DNA of 64,000 bases from Paenibacillus mangrovi (lineage in GTDB: Bacteria > Bacillota > Bacilli > Paenibacillales > Paenibacillaceae): assembly GCF_022898935.1 (NCBI RefSeq), contig NZ_JALIRP010000006.1:248001-312000 (forward strand), written 5' to 3'. Under the pieces are notes generated by a model, which made no database searches, was not told the origin of the DNA, and saw nothing but the letters and a program-made list of their open reading frames with translations. Positions 18,240 to 26,513 of the stretch are shown here, piece after piece. Each line of letters starts with the position of its first letter. Position 1 is the stretch's first letter. Made by a program: the position numbers and the translations under genes.

Positions 18240-18629
18240 CTATTCGTCTACGATCACTTTGGCGAGCATGGCCGTATGTCCCGTACCGCAGTAAACGGAG
18301 CAGGTCATATCAAAGGTACCGGCTTTCTCCGGAGTTACCACTTTAGATTTATGTTTACTGTCTAGCTGCAAATCAAGAGCAGGAATCAATACACCATGAG
18401 TACCTGCTTCATTTACGAACGTAATTTTGACGGGAACACCTTTTTTAAGATGATATTCTTGTTTATCAAAAGCATAGTTGGTCGCTTTAATGACCAGCTC
18501 TTCACTGGGGGCAACACCTGTGTCGCTGACACCGCTGCTTGCAGTCGAAGCGTCTTCCTTTTCTCCTCCACAAGCGGACAGCACCAGGAGAAGCATACAG
18601 GAAAGAGCAAAAGCAATGGTCTTTTTCAT
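18240..18629 (-). CDS. CuA-type cupredoxin lipoprotein
   Basis: 129 residues. A lipoprotein signal peptide ends at LLVLSAC (Cys20), so the mature protein is membrane-anchored outside the cell. A Ser/Thr/Gly-rich linker leads into a cupredoxin fold. It carries His78, Cys110, Cys114, His118 and Met121 in a C-x3-C-x3-H-x2-M arrangement, the binuclear CuA site of cytochrome c oxidase subunit II. No transmembrane helices or oxidase subunits accompany it. It could deliver copper or electrons, or bind copper by itself. The ATG at 18629 is preceded by GGAGGG; a longer frame starts 12 codons upstream without such a site. Confidence 0.85.
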   Translation of the reverse strand: MKKTIAFALSCMLLLVLSACGGEKEDASTASSGVSDTGVAPSEELVIKATNYAFDKQEYHLKKGVPVKITFVNEAGTHGVLIPALDLQLDSKHKSKVVTPEKAGTFDMTCSVYCGTGHTAMLAKVIVDE

Positions 18630-18831
18630 CGTGACCCTCCTCAAAACATTAATTTTTTGTGACAATTCTAGTAGTCATCATACCCTAAAAATGGAACTCC
18701 GGAACATTCCTGTTTTGAATAATTAGTGAATTAGTGAATTGATCGCACGTCGATACGCCATTACATATATGAGGCGGGGATTATTTTCAAAATATTTACA
18801 TATAATAGGTGTGTTTGTCTTTTCTTTAAGA

Positions 18832-18850
18832 TATAATGATAATCATATTC
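18832..18850 (+). promoter_or_regulatory. Strong Fur-box match overlapping a TATAAT
   Basis: Matches the 19-bp Fur consensus (GATAATGATWATCATTATC) at 16 positions, including an uninterrupted central run. A TATAAT sits within its left end. The -35 side is weak. No protein gene starts downstream on the + strand before the terminator at 18880. Confidence 0.7.
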
Positions 18851-18917
18851 CATCTGATCCACGACAGGCTGCGAATGAAACACCCCCTGTTCCATGGGAA
18901 CAGGGGGTGTTTTTTTG
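18844..18917 (+). ncRNA. Candidate small RNA under Fur control
   Basis: A transcript begun at the Fur-box TATAAT would be only ~74 nt and would end at a perfect 14-bp terminator stem (18880-18910, ACACCCCCTGTTCC and its complement) with seven T's. There is no + gene upstream for this terminator to serve, because zapA ends 750 bases away behind its own terminator and the neighbouring genes are on the minus strand. The layout resembles Fur-repressed sRNAs such as FsrA of B. subtilis. A weak minus-strand terminator role for the gene ending at 18970 is also possible. Confidence 0.45.
18880..18916 (+). terminator. Strong terminator with no + strand gene upstream
   Basis: Perfect 14-bp GC-rich stem with an ATG loop and a T7 tail on the + strand; on the minus strand the tail is only TTT. 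Confidence 0.88.
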
Positions 18918-18969
18918 AGAGTATGCCACCACTTAGCGGTATAGCTTGTCCGTTATGTTTGGCAGGTTT

Positions 18970-19329
18970 TTAGGTTCTGGTTGTATCTTTACCTGCACTG
19001 AACGGCGTGACTGGAACAAATAGGTCGACGATCCCGATGACGAGCGCGGCAAGAACGGCACCAAGGATTGTGATATGAACGCCTCCAACAATGAACTGGG
19101 CGACGTATATCACCAGTGCACTAACTACAAAGCCGATAATGCCTCGACCAAACGGCGATATTCCTTTGCCGAAGATTCCTTCAACAGCCCAGCCAAGCAG
19201 AGCAATAACCAGAGCCAGCAGGAGCGCGCTCCAGAATCCGCCAACAGAGAATTGCGGAATGATCCAGCCGACCACCATAAGTACAATCGCCGAAACGATA
19301 AATCGTACAACATGACCTAAAAAATTCAT
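18970..19329 (-). CDS. YvlD/phage-holin-IV-like membrane protein
   Basis: 119 residues with about four hydrophobic segments (FIVSAIVLMVVGWIIP, ALLLALVIALLGWAV, GFVVSALVIYVAQFIVG, ILGAVLAALVIGIVDLF). This layout matches the YvlD / phage_holin_4_2 family. It is not from a phage here, since no phage genes surround it. B. subtilis YvlD lies in an envelope-stress operon, so an envelope role is possible. An AGGAGG-type site precedes the ATG at 19329. It is probably monocistronic. Confidence 0.85.
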   Translation of the reverse strand: MNFLGHVVRFIVSAIVLMVVGWIIPQFSVGGFWSALLLALVIALLGWAVEGIFGKGISPFGRGIIGFVVSALVIYVAQFIVGGVHITILGAVLAALVIGIVDLFVPVTPFSAGKDTTRT

Positions 19330-19553
19330 GCATTTGGCCTCCTTTTGCTTAGAAGATACTTTGATAAATCATTTCATAATGCGTCTGCCTCATTCATTAT
19401 GAAATGAATTCTATATGCAACGTTTATTGTATTCAATTCGTGAAATCTTATGTATCCGGGTTGACGATTTTTAGCGGAATTGTAACGCAAATGGCGAAGG
19501 CGCGGCGGTTTCGTATATAATAAAGGCATTGTATGAGAGGAGTAGTGAAATTC

Positions 19554-21920
19554 TTGGACGATAAAATTTTGCACACACTGGAATACCGCAAGATTTTAAA
19601 TAAATGCTCCAGTTATACCCAGACCTCCATGGGGAAGCAAATAACGGAAAACTTGAAACCGGATACGGATCTTGAAGCCGTCAAACGGCTGCTTCAGGCG
19701 ACTGATGAGGCTTATACGGTGGAGCGGCTGAAGGGTACGCCTTCTTTTGGTGGGATCAGTGATATTTCCGGTGCATTGAAACGGGCAAAAATCGGAGGGA
19801 CTTTAAGCCCCCATGAATTGCTCTCGATTGGCAACACGACGTATGGTTCCAGACGGATCAAACGTTTTATCACGCAAATGAACGAAGATGAGCCGTTAAA
19901 GCTTTTGCCCAGTATCAGCGAAAATATATCGGAGCAAAAACCGCTTGAGGATACCATCAAAGCTTGCATATCGGAAGAAGCCGATGTACTGGATTCGGCA
20001 AGCTCAGAGCTTGCCCAAATCCGGCGTGAGCTCCGCTCCGGCGAAGCGAGAATTCGTGAAAAGCTGGATAACATGATCCGCTCTTCGTCCGTAGCCAAGA
20101 TGCTGCAGGATCAGCTGGTTACCATTCGCGGCGACCGGTTTGTTATTCCTGTCAAGGCAGAATACCGTTCTTATTTCGGTGGTATTGTACATGACCAGTC
20201 CGGCTCCGGTGCGACTTTGTTCATTGAGCCTGAATCCATTGTGGCCATGAATAACAAGCTGCGCGAGACTCGGATGAAGGAAGAACGCGAAATCGAAGTT
20301 ATTTTGCAAAAGCTGACGGCGTTGGTTGGTGATCAGGCTGACCTGCTGCTGTTCGATCTGGATTTGATTGGCCAGCTTGACTTCATTTTTGCCAAAGCTA
20401 GATTGGCCCACGTCATGAAAGCGACTTTGCCAAAAATGAATGACCGGGGATATTTAAAACTCCGCAAGGGACGTCATCCCCTGATCGCAATGGACAAGGT
20501 GGTTCCGATCGATGTCGAGCTTGGCAATTCGTATACGTCCATTATCGTTACAGGTCCGAATACGGGTGGTAAAACGGTAACGCTGAAGACGATCGGTCTC
20601 CTTAGCCTCATGGCGATGTCGGGTCTGTTTGTACCGGCGGAGGAAGGCAGCCAGCTGTGCGTATTTGATGCCATTTTTGCGGATATCGGCGATGAGCAAA
20701 GCATTGAGCAGAGCCTCAGTACCTTCTCAAGCCATATGACCAACATTATTCGCATTTTGAAAAATATGACACCCAAAAGCCTTGTACTTCTGGATGAAGT
20801 CGGTGCGGGTACTGATCCGGCCGAAGGCTCGGCGCTTGCGATTTCGATTCTGGAGCATATACATCAGACGGGCTGCCGCATGGTCGCGACGACTCACTAC
20901 AGTGAGCTGAAGGCGTATGCTTATGAACGGAAAGCGGTCATTAATGCAAGTATGGAGTTTGATGTCAATACCCTAAGTCCGACTTACCGGCTGCTTGTCG
21001 GGGTGCCAGGCCGAAGCAACGCGTTTGCGATTGCCGAACGTCTCGGACTTCCGAATCAAATTCTGGATTTTGCCCGCGGGGAAGTAAATGAAGAAGATCA
21101 GCGCGTCGAGCATATGATCGCCTCCCTCGAGGAAAACCGTCTGGGCGCTGAAGTGGAACGAGAGCATGCGGAAAAGCTCCGCCAGGAAATGGAGCAGCTG
21201 CGCACCAAACACCAGCAGGAGCTGGAGAAGCTCGAGGAGCAGCGTGACCGTCTGATTGATAAGGCGAAGGCAGAGGCGAAAGAGGTTATTGCCAAAGCCA
21301 AGCGAGAAGCGGAGGAAATCATCAGCGATTTGCGACAGCTCGCTAAAGAAGAAGGTGCTTCTGTCAAAGAGCATAAACTTATTGCCGCTCGCAAAATGTT
21401 GGATGAAGCCGAACCGCAGCAGCGAAAGAAAACTCCGTCACGGAACAAGGCAAAAACTCCACGCAAGATTGAAGCAGGCGACGAGGTTATGGTCTACAGC
21501 CTCAACCAGAAGGGCAGCGTGGTTGAGCTGGCAGGCTCGAAGGAAGCGGTCGTGCAGCTCGGCATTATGAAGATGAAAGTCAGTCTGGATGATCTGGAGC
21601 TGGTTCAAACCCATGAAGCGGTAGCCAAACAGGCTCAGCGCCAAGCAACGACGGTGAAGCGGACGCGTGACGATAACATTCGGAGCGAGCTGGATTTACG
21701 GGGAGCGAATCTTGAGGAAGCTTTGATTGAAGTTGACCGGTTTATTGACGAAGCCTTCCTGGGCAATCTGGGACAAATCTATCTGATCCATGGTAAAGGT
21801 ACAGGCATACTTCGAAGTGGTATTACGGAATACCTTCGGAAGCATAAGCATATCAAAAGTTTCCGTCTGGGCAACTACGGTGAAGGCGGTACAGGTGTAA
21901 CCGTAGCAGAACTGAAATAA
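19554..21920 (+). CDS. mutS2: MutS2 (MutSB) endonuclease/ATPase
   Basis: About 788 residues. The N-terminal core lacks the mismatch-recognition domain of MutS. The ATPase has Walker A GPNTGGKTV (about 333) and Walker B LVLLDEVGAGTDPAEG (about 410). A long charged coiled coil follows (about 520-620). The C-terminal Smr nuclease domain (about 710-788) has LDLRGANLEEA and LIHGKGTGILR. Family roles are recombination control and, in B. subtilis, rescue of collided ribosomes. The TTG at 19554 gives the family start DDKILHTLEYRK; GTG 19545 and ATG 19533 are in frame, but the ATG overlaps the GAGAGGAG site. Confidence 0.94.
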   Translation: MDDKILHTLEYRKILNKCSSYTQTSMGKQITENLKPDTDLEAVKRLLQATDEAYTVERLKGTPSFGGISDISGALKRAKIGGTLSPHELLSIGNTTYGSRRIKRFITQMNEDEPLKLLPSISENISEQKPLEDTIKACISEEADVLDSASSELAQIRRELRSGEARIREKLDNMIRSSSVAKMLQDQLVTIRGDRFVIPVKAEYRSYFGGIVHDQSGSGATLFIEPESIVAMNNKLRETRMKEEREIEVILQKLTALVGDQADLLLFDLDLIGQLDFIFAKARLAHVMKATLPKMNDRGYLKLRKGRHPLIAMDKVVPIDVELGNSYTSIIVTGPNTGGKTVTLKTIGLLSLMAMSGLFVPAEEGSQLCVFDAIFADIGDEQSIEQSLSTFSSHMTNIIRILKNMTPKSLVLLDEVGAGTDPAEGSALAISILEHIHQTGCRMVATTHYSELKAYAYERKAVINASMEFDVNTLSPTYRLLVGVPGRSNAFAIAERLGLPNQILDFARGEVNEEDQRVEHMIASLEENRLGAEVEREHAEKLRQEMEQLRTKHQQELEKLEEQRDRLIDKAKAEAKEVIAKAKREAEEIISDLRQLAKEEGASVKEHKLIAARKMLDEAEPQQRKKTPSRNKAKTPRKIEAGDEVMVYSLNQKGSVVELAGSKEAVVQLGIMKMKVSLDDLELVQTHEAVAKQAQRQATTVKRTRDDNIRSELDLRGANLEEALIEVDRFIDEAFLGNLGQIYLIHGKGTGILRSGITEYLRKHKHIKSFRLGNYGEGGTGVTVAELK

Positions 21921-21961
21921 AAGAGCATACATCTCAGTCATAAATGAAGGAGGTCAGAGAT

Positions 21962-22381
21962 ATGAAAAGTTGGGTTGATCATCTGCTGGCCCATCCGCTG
22001 GGAATGTTAATTGGTTATTTCTCGGTGGCGATCTTGGGTTTGATTATATTTTTGTATCTGTTTGAGCTGGTCGCCAGGTATAACAGCTGGAAGGAGATCC
22101 AAAGCGGCAATGTTTCAGTCTCTCTAGCAACAGGCGGTAAAATATTTGCCATTTGCAATGTGATGAGATACAGCATTGAAGGGAAAACCAATATTTACGA
22201 TACAATGAAGTGGGCGTTTTTCGGCTATATTTTGCTGTTTGCGGCTTACCTGCTGTTTGAGTTTTTAACTCCCCTCTTTTCTGTTGATGAGGAAATACGT
22301 AAGGATAACCGGGCGGTAGGGATCCTCTCGATGCTCATTTCCGTTTCGCTGTCATATGTGATCGGGGCCTGCATTTTTTGA
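21962..22381 (+). CDS. DUF350-family membrane protein
   Basis: 139 residues with four hydrophobic segments. GNVSVSLATGGKIFAI and DNRAVGILSMLISVSLSYVI are two versions of the same repeat, which is the internal duplication typical of DUF350 (YjfL). AAGGAGG precedes the ATG at 21962. It starts 41 bases after mutS2 and is followed closely by a 26-residue membrane peptide and a zinc-ribbon gene, suggesting one operon. Function unknown. Confidence 0.82.
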   Translation: MKSWVDHLLAHPLGMLIGYFSVAILGLIIFLYLFELVARYNSWKEIQSGNVSVSLATGGKIFAICNVMRYSIEGKTNIYDTMKWAFFGYILLFAAYLLFEFLTPLFSVDEEIRKDNRAVGILSMLISVSLSYVIGACIF

Positions 22382-22412
22382 CTTATGATAAGGTTTTTTC
22401 TGGGAGGAAGGC

Positions 22413-22493
22413 ATGAAAAATCTGTCGAGAGTTTTATTTGTTGCGGCTGTAATCTTTTTTACAGTCGGCATTCTTTATTTAAAGAAACATTGA
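22413..22493 (+). CDS. 26-residue single-pass membrane peptide
   Basis: GGGAGGAAGGC precedes ATG 22413. The product is one hydrophobic helix (VLFVAAVIFFTVGILYL) with a basic N-terminus and a KKH end. Its stop overlaps the ribosome-binding site of the next gene, which indicates translational coupling. No family recognised. Confidence 0.65.
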   Translation: MKNLSRVLFVAAVIFFTVGILYLKKH

Positions 22494-22506
22494 GGAGATG
22501 ATGGCA

Positions 22507-23061
22507 ATGGATACCACTGTGTGCCCATGGTGCCAGACCGAGATTGTCTGGGATGAAGAGATTGGACCTGAAGAGAATTGCCCTTACTGTATGAATGAAC
22601 TAAAGGGATACCGTACCTTAAACATACAAATCGGCGATGAAGAAGAGAATAACGAAGAGCAACCGGACTGGGTAGAAGATGGAGAAGAAGGGGATGACAC
22701 GTCATTCTGGGCGCAAGAGGATATGCAGCATCATCTTCCGCCATCCATACGGACCTTGGATAAATTCGAGGAAAGCCATGATCTGATGAATTACGAGGAA
22801 AACGTTGAAAAGATTCTGGATGAACAGGAAGAAGTACCGGAATGTCCAAAATGCCGCGACTACATGATCCTGGCTGGGACGCAGGAAATCACGGATCAGG
22901 GTTTTGTTCCAACGCAATTTAGCGCCCTTAAGGCTCCGGTCATCAAGCCCCCTTTCCGGTTAAATATGTATATCTGCACAGGCTGCTTCCACGTTGAAAG
23001 CAATCTGACTGAGGAAGATCGTCTGCGGATGGTCGATCATTTGAGCCGCGAGAAGGCCTAA
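22507..23061 (+). CDS. Double zinc-ribbon hypothetical protein
   Basis: About 184 residues, cytoplasmic and very acidic in the middle. It has CPWC (Cys6/Cys9) and CPYC (Cys25/Cys28) at the N-terminus and CPKC plus CTGC in the C-terminal half, so two separate zinc-binding sites are likely. The acidic linker (EEENNEEQPDWVEDGEEGDD) separates them. ATG 22507 is chosen because AGGAG sits 9 bases before it; two earlier ATGs abut the site. It follows the 26-residue peptide gene in the same operon. Function unknown. Confidence 0.8.
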   Translation: MDTTVCPWCQTEIVWDEEIGPEENCPYCMNELKGYRTLNIQIGDEEENNEEQPDWVEDGEEGDDTSFWAQEDMQHHLPPSIRTLDKFEESHDLMNYEENVEKILDEQEEVPECPKCRDYMILAGTQEITDQGFVPTQFSALKAPVIKPPFRLNMYICTGCFHVESNLTEEDRLRMVDHLSREKA

Positions 23062-23162
23062 CACTTATAAACAGAAAATGAGGCTGCCATTTTTTAAAAA
23101 TGATATCCCTTTCTTTGGGGCATGTTAAGACGGAGCATGTCCGGCTATCCGAGGGGGGAATT

Positions 23163-24383
23163 ATGAAAACGACGGCACATTTAGACCGCCAATCGCTGCT
23201 TTTACTGGCCGTTGATGGGTTGATCGTTCTGGCGGCAGCCCTTTCCGGCACCTTTTTGAATGTATACTTATGGAAAAGCAAGCAGGATTACACCATGATA
23301 GGCTGGTTTACCGTAGCCCAGCAGATTGCCGTAGGCCTTACTTTCTGGGTGGGCGGCAAATGGGTTAAGGAATACAATAAGATGAACGCCCTGCGCGTGG
23401 GAATTGTCCTATCAGGTGTGTTTTATCTTCTGGTGCTATGGGTCGGTTCGGATATCATACACTGGATTTGGCCGCTGGGGCTTTTGCTTGGCATCTCGAC
23501 GGGGCTTTTCTGGCTTTCATTTAATGTGGTTTATTTCGAAGTGACAAACCGTGAGAATCGGGATTTGTTTAATGGCTGGGTCGGACTGCTGGGCTCGATT
23601 ACTGGAATTATTGGGCCTTGGTTTTCAGGGCTTCTGATCACGTGGCTGAAGGGTGACAGGGGATACCGGCTCATATTTACCATCTCAATGGTAATTTACG
23701 CCTTATGTGTAGTGCTCAGCTTTTTCCTCAAAAAGAGGAAGAACGGCAGCAATTATCACTGGATGGAACCCATTACTCAGCTGAGGAGCAAAGGCAGCCC
23801 ATGGCGTCTAATGGCTCCGGCGCTTGTTGCGCAAGGGGTCCGTGAAGGTGTGTTCGCTTTTCTGATCGGTTTGCTGGTGTACGTAGCTACGAAGCAGGAG
23901 GCTAAATTAGGACAATTCACGTTAATTACGTCCGCTATATCTCTTCTGACATACTGGCTTGCCGGAAAATGGTATAAGCCTCAATACAGAAGTCCGGGGA
24001 TGCTTGTCGGAGCGCTTTTATTGTGGATTGTCATTTTGCCTCTTCTTTGGAAAACGAGCTATGGGACTCTTCTGATTCTTGGCATCGGGTCTTCGATTTT
24101 TATGCCGCTGTATCTTCTGCCGATGATCTCATCGGGCTTTGACCTCATGGGGACCAGCAACGAAACGGTGGAAAAACGGGTTGAGCTTGTCGTACTACGT
24201 GAGCTCAGCCTAATGGTCGGCCGGCTTTTGGGGACCTTTATTTTTATCGCCGTGTTGATGATAAGCAAAGCGCCGATGACGATTACGGTACTGATGCTGA
24301 TTCTTGGCTCATCACCGATTGTCGGCTGGATTTTCGTACGAAAGCTGCTGAAGGCGGAAAAGTCGGCCATAACAAACAAATAG
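23163..24383 (+). CDS. MFS transporter
   Basis: About 406 residues with 11-12 hydrophobic segments and a basic central loop (FFLKKRKNGSNYHW), as in the Major Facilitator Superfamily. The conserved early region reads LLLAVDGLIVLAAALSGTFLN, and a paired charged loop (GGKWVKEYNK) follows helix 2. Substrate cannot be inferred; drug or sugar efflux are both possible. GAGGGGGGAATT precedes ATG 23163. A bidirectional terminator follows. Confidence 0.88.
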   Translation: MKTTAHLDRQSLLLLAVDGLIVLAAALSGTFLNVYLWKSKQDYTMIGWFTVAQQIAVGLTFWVGGKWVKEYNKMNALRVGIVLSGVFYLLVLWVGSDIIHWIWPLGLLLGISTGLFWLSFNVVYFEVTNRENRDLFNGWVGLLGSITGIIGPWFSGLLITWLKGDRGYRLIFTISMVIYALCVVLSFFLKKRKNGSNYHWMEPITQLRSKGSPWRLMAPALVAQGVREGVFAFLIGLLVYVATKQEAKLGQFTLITSAISLLTYWLAGKWYKPQYRSPGMLVGALLLWIVILPLLWKTSYGTLLILGIGSSIFMPLYLLPMISSGFDLMGTSNETVEKRVELVVLRELSLMVGRLLGTFIFIAVLMISKAPMTITVLMLILGSSPIVGWIFVRKLLKAEKSAITNK

Positions 24384-24408
24384 CATGATAAGATTGACTT
24401 GAAATACG

Positions 24409-24455
24409 AAAAGCAGGCGATGTCAGCGGATGACGTTGCCTGCTTTTATTTTTAG
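24409..24455 (+). terminator. Bidirectional terminator between MFS and FAD oxidoreductase genes
   Basis: AAAAGCAGGC...GCCTGCTTTT extended by GATGTCA/TGACGTT wobble pairs, followed by TTATTTTT on the + side and flanked by A's on the other. Confidence 0.85.
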
Positions 24456-25495
24456 TGAATCGTTAAAGAGTTAGACGGGGAGGGTTTGCTACTCCGCTGA
24501 AGAGAGAACATGTTCAATTCCGGCCGCGGCCGGCCCCTCAGCTCATCCGTCAGCAAATTAGCAGCGACCATGCAGCAGACGGTGCCGTTGCCGCCGTAAG
24601 CCTCGATAAAATAACAATTCGGATAGCCCGGATGCGTGCCGATCATCGGCATTCCGTCATGAGTCGTGCCGAAGATCGAAGCCCACGCGTAATCGGTCTC
24701 GAGTCGGCTGTACCTTGGAAAGAGCTTGCGGATTTCGTTCAGCAAAACTTCGCTCTGATGAAGGATGCGGCCTTCGCGTTTTTCGGCAGGTGGGGGAGCC
24801 TCGTCCAGCCCGCCCGCTATGATGCGGTTGTCCGGCGTCGTTCGCATATAGAGGTAAGGCCTCGCCGTTTCCCAGATTAGACAACGCTCATGCCAATCCA
24901 AGAAATCTTCGACGGGGTTGGTCAATATCGCATAAGAAATGTTGATCACGGCGTTTCTGTCTTTTTTCATATCCTGGGTTTCATAGCCCATCGTAAATAC
25001 CACTTTTTTCGCGATCGTGGCCTGGTTCCAGTAATCCACCTTGAAACCGTATTTTCTAAGCGTTTGATACTCCTTTTGGAGCATCTCTGCGTCGTTCTCG
25101 TTGCTGGCAAAGTAAAGGCTGCTGCGTGGAATGAACTCTGGGCTCGCCGAAAGCTTGCTGCAAAGTTCCTTAAGCTGATAAACGCTTTGCTCGCAATATT
25201 GGTAGAAGGTGACGGCAATATCCTCGCCGAAGGTATGGATCATGGAAGTCAGCGTTTTGTCGTTTGAATATTGAAGCAAGCCGGTATTGGCAGCCGAGCT
25301 TCCGCCTCCGATTTTTCTTTTGTCGATGAGTATCGTATCGATTCTCTGTTCCGTGAGTTTATACGCTAGTATAGCACCGCTCATTCCTCCCCCTACGACG
25401 AGGCAATCGCATTCCAGGGCTTGATCCAGCGCAGGATATTCAGGTACAGGTTTTAGTGTGTGAGGCCATGCCGGATTTCCGCTGTTCAAAATCAT
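24452..25495 (-). CDS. DAO-family FAD oxidoreductase, apparently missing an internal segment
   Basis: 347 residues. The N-terminal FAD fold is clear: CLVVGGGMSGAILAYKL and an acidic ILIDKRKIGGGSS strand. The C-terminus has the family end (GTTHDGMPMIGTHPG...YFIEAYGGNGTVCCMVAAN). In the centre YWNQATIAKK runs straight into VVFTMGYETQ. Relatives I remember have about 80 residues of substrate domain between these points, so an in-frame internal deletion is likely. ATG 25495 follows AAAGGAGC. Enzymes of this type oxidise amines or glycine-like substrates with oxygen; activity here is doubtful. Confidence 0.8.
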   Translation of the reverse strand: MILNSGNPAWPHTLKPVPEYPALDQALECDCLVVGGGMSGAILAYKLTEQRIDTILIDKRKIGGGSSAANTGLLQYSNDKTLTSMIHTFGEDIAVTFYQYCEQSVYQLKELCSKLSASPEFIPRSSLYFASNENDAEMLQKEYQTLRKYGFKVDYWNQATIAKKVVFTMGYETQDMKKDRNAVINISYAILTNPVEDFLDWHERCLIWETARPYLYMRTTPDNRIIAGGLDEAPPPAEKREGRILHQSEVLLNEIRKLFPRYSRLETDYAWASIFGTTHDGMPMIGTHPGYPNCYFIEAYGGNGTVCCMVAANLLTDELRGRPRPELNMFSLQRSSKPSPSNSLTIH

Positions 25496-25652
25496 CGTAT
25501 TTTGCTCCTTTCCCTCATCCAGCCTCATTTGCCCTCAAATGCTCTCATTTCAGTATTTGTCAATCAAAAGCCGTTTATCGGTGTACACATAGAAAAAAAA
25601 GCACGGGACATAATATGCATGAGTTAAACATCCCCAGAGGAGGCAAAAACAG

Positions 25653-25889
25653 ATGCAATCCGGTCAAATGCAAGCCGTTACGGCCAAAGAGCTCGAGTAT
25701 ATTGTCGATTCAATTTCCAACGAAGATTTGCTGATCAAGCAGTGTGCGGCAACTGCTGCTACCAGCCAAAATCCAACGATTCAGAATGCCTGCCAGCAGT
25801 ACATCCGTTCTATGGATCATCATTTGGAGATGCTGGTCCAAGCTCTGCAGCAGCACCAGTCGCTGGCACCTAACCAGCCCCAACAATAA
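25653..25889 (+). CDS. Small CotF-like spore coat protein
   Basis: 78 residues, mostly helical, Gln-rich at the C-terminus (QQHQSLAPNQPQQ). The central QNACQQYIRSMDHHLEMLVQ helix resembles coat_F four-helix proteins. It is followed after 26 bases by a recognisable CotF-family gene, so a two-gene sporulation unit is likely. AGAGGAGG precedes the ATG. Confidence 0.7.
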   Translation: MQSGQMQAVTAKELEYIVDSISNEDLLIKQCAATAATSQNPTIQNACQQYIRSMDHHLEMLVQALQQHQSLAPNQPQQ

Positions 25890-25915
25890 TTTCATTATGG
25901 GAGGTACGCCGAAAC

Positions 25916-26350
25916 ATGAACATGAACTATCAAAACCAAAACCAGAATCAAACCCAAAATCAAAGTAACTCAGCATTCATGCAGGATGAGGACCTGCTCT
26001 ATACCATCCTCTCGGATTTGAAAAGAACGGTGAGAGAATATACAACAGCGACGACCGAGGCTTCCTGTCCAACGGTGCGTCAGATGTTTACACAGATGAC
26101 CAACGACACGCTCCGGATGCAAGGCGACCTGTACAATCTGATGAAGCAGATGAACATGTACTCGACTTCTTCCCCAGCGCTCCGTCAGGACGTGGACAAG
26201 CAGATCCAGGATGCCCGCAATACGCAGCAAAAATGCCGTCAATTCGTTCAGCAAAAAACAAGCGGCATGGGACAATCCGCGCAGGCTTCGCAAATGCAGG
26301 CTTCGCAAATGCAGCCTCAGCAAAACGCTCAAAATCCTTATTTCATGTAA
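25916..26350 (+). CDS. CotF-family spore coat protein
   Basis: 144 residues. Asn/Gln-rich N-terminus, then a core with DLLYTILSDLKRTVREYTTATTEASCPTVRQMFTQMTNDTLRMQGDLY, which is the coat_F domain pattern. The C-terminal tail repeats QASQMQ and ends in NPYFM. Members are structural proteins of the spore coat or cluster with it. A terminator lies 24 bases after the stop. Confidence 0.88.
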   Translation: MNMNYQNQNQNQTQNQSNSAFMQDEDLLYTILSDLKRTVREYTTATTEASCPTVRQMFTQMTNDTLRMQGDLYNLMKQMNMYSTSSPALRQDVDKQIQDARNTQQKCRQFVQQKTSGMGQSAQASQMQASQMQPQQNAQNPYFM

Positions 26351-26373
26351 AAAATAAAGCATGGCACATTTTT

Positions 26374-26412
26374 ACCGTCTCAAATTCGGCCCACGCCGGG
26401 GAGACGGTTTTT
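26374..26412 (+). terminator. Terminator after the coat genes
   Basis: ACCGTCTC/GAGACGGT stem with an inner CGGC/GCCG, followed by TTTTTC. Confidence 0.85.
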
Positions 26413-26513
26413 CTTTGCATGCTTCATAAAGTATTGTAATATTAGTATTAATCTCTTTCCCGGGTATGACATGTTCTGTAAGGAACCCGTGAAATGAATG
26501 CTGGAGGATGCTG

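Noticed and set aside
18970..19329. Prophage remnant because of a phage-holin-like gene
   Set aside because: The family (YvlD-like) is common in Firmicute chromosomes and no other phage genes are near.
25560..25652. Sigma-K promoter before the coat genes
   Set aside because: A CATAATAT -10-like sequence is present but no AC at the expected distance, so I do not claim it.
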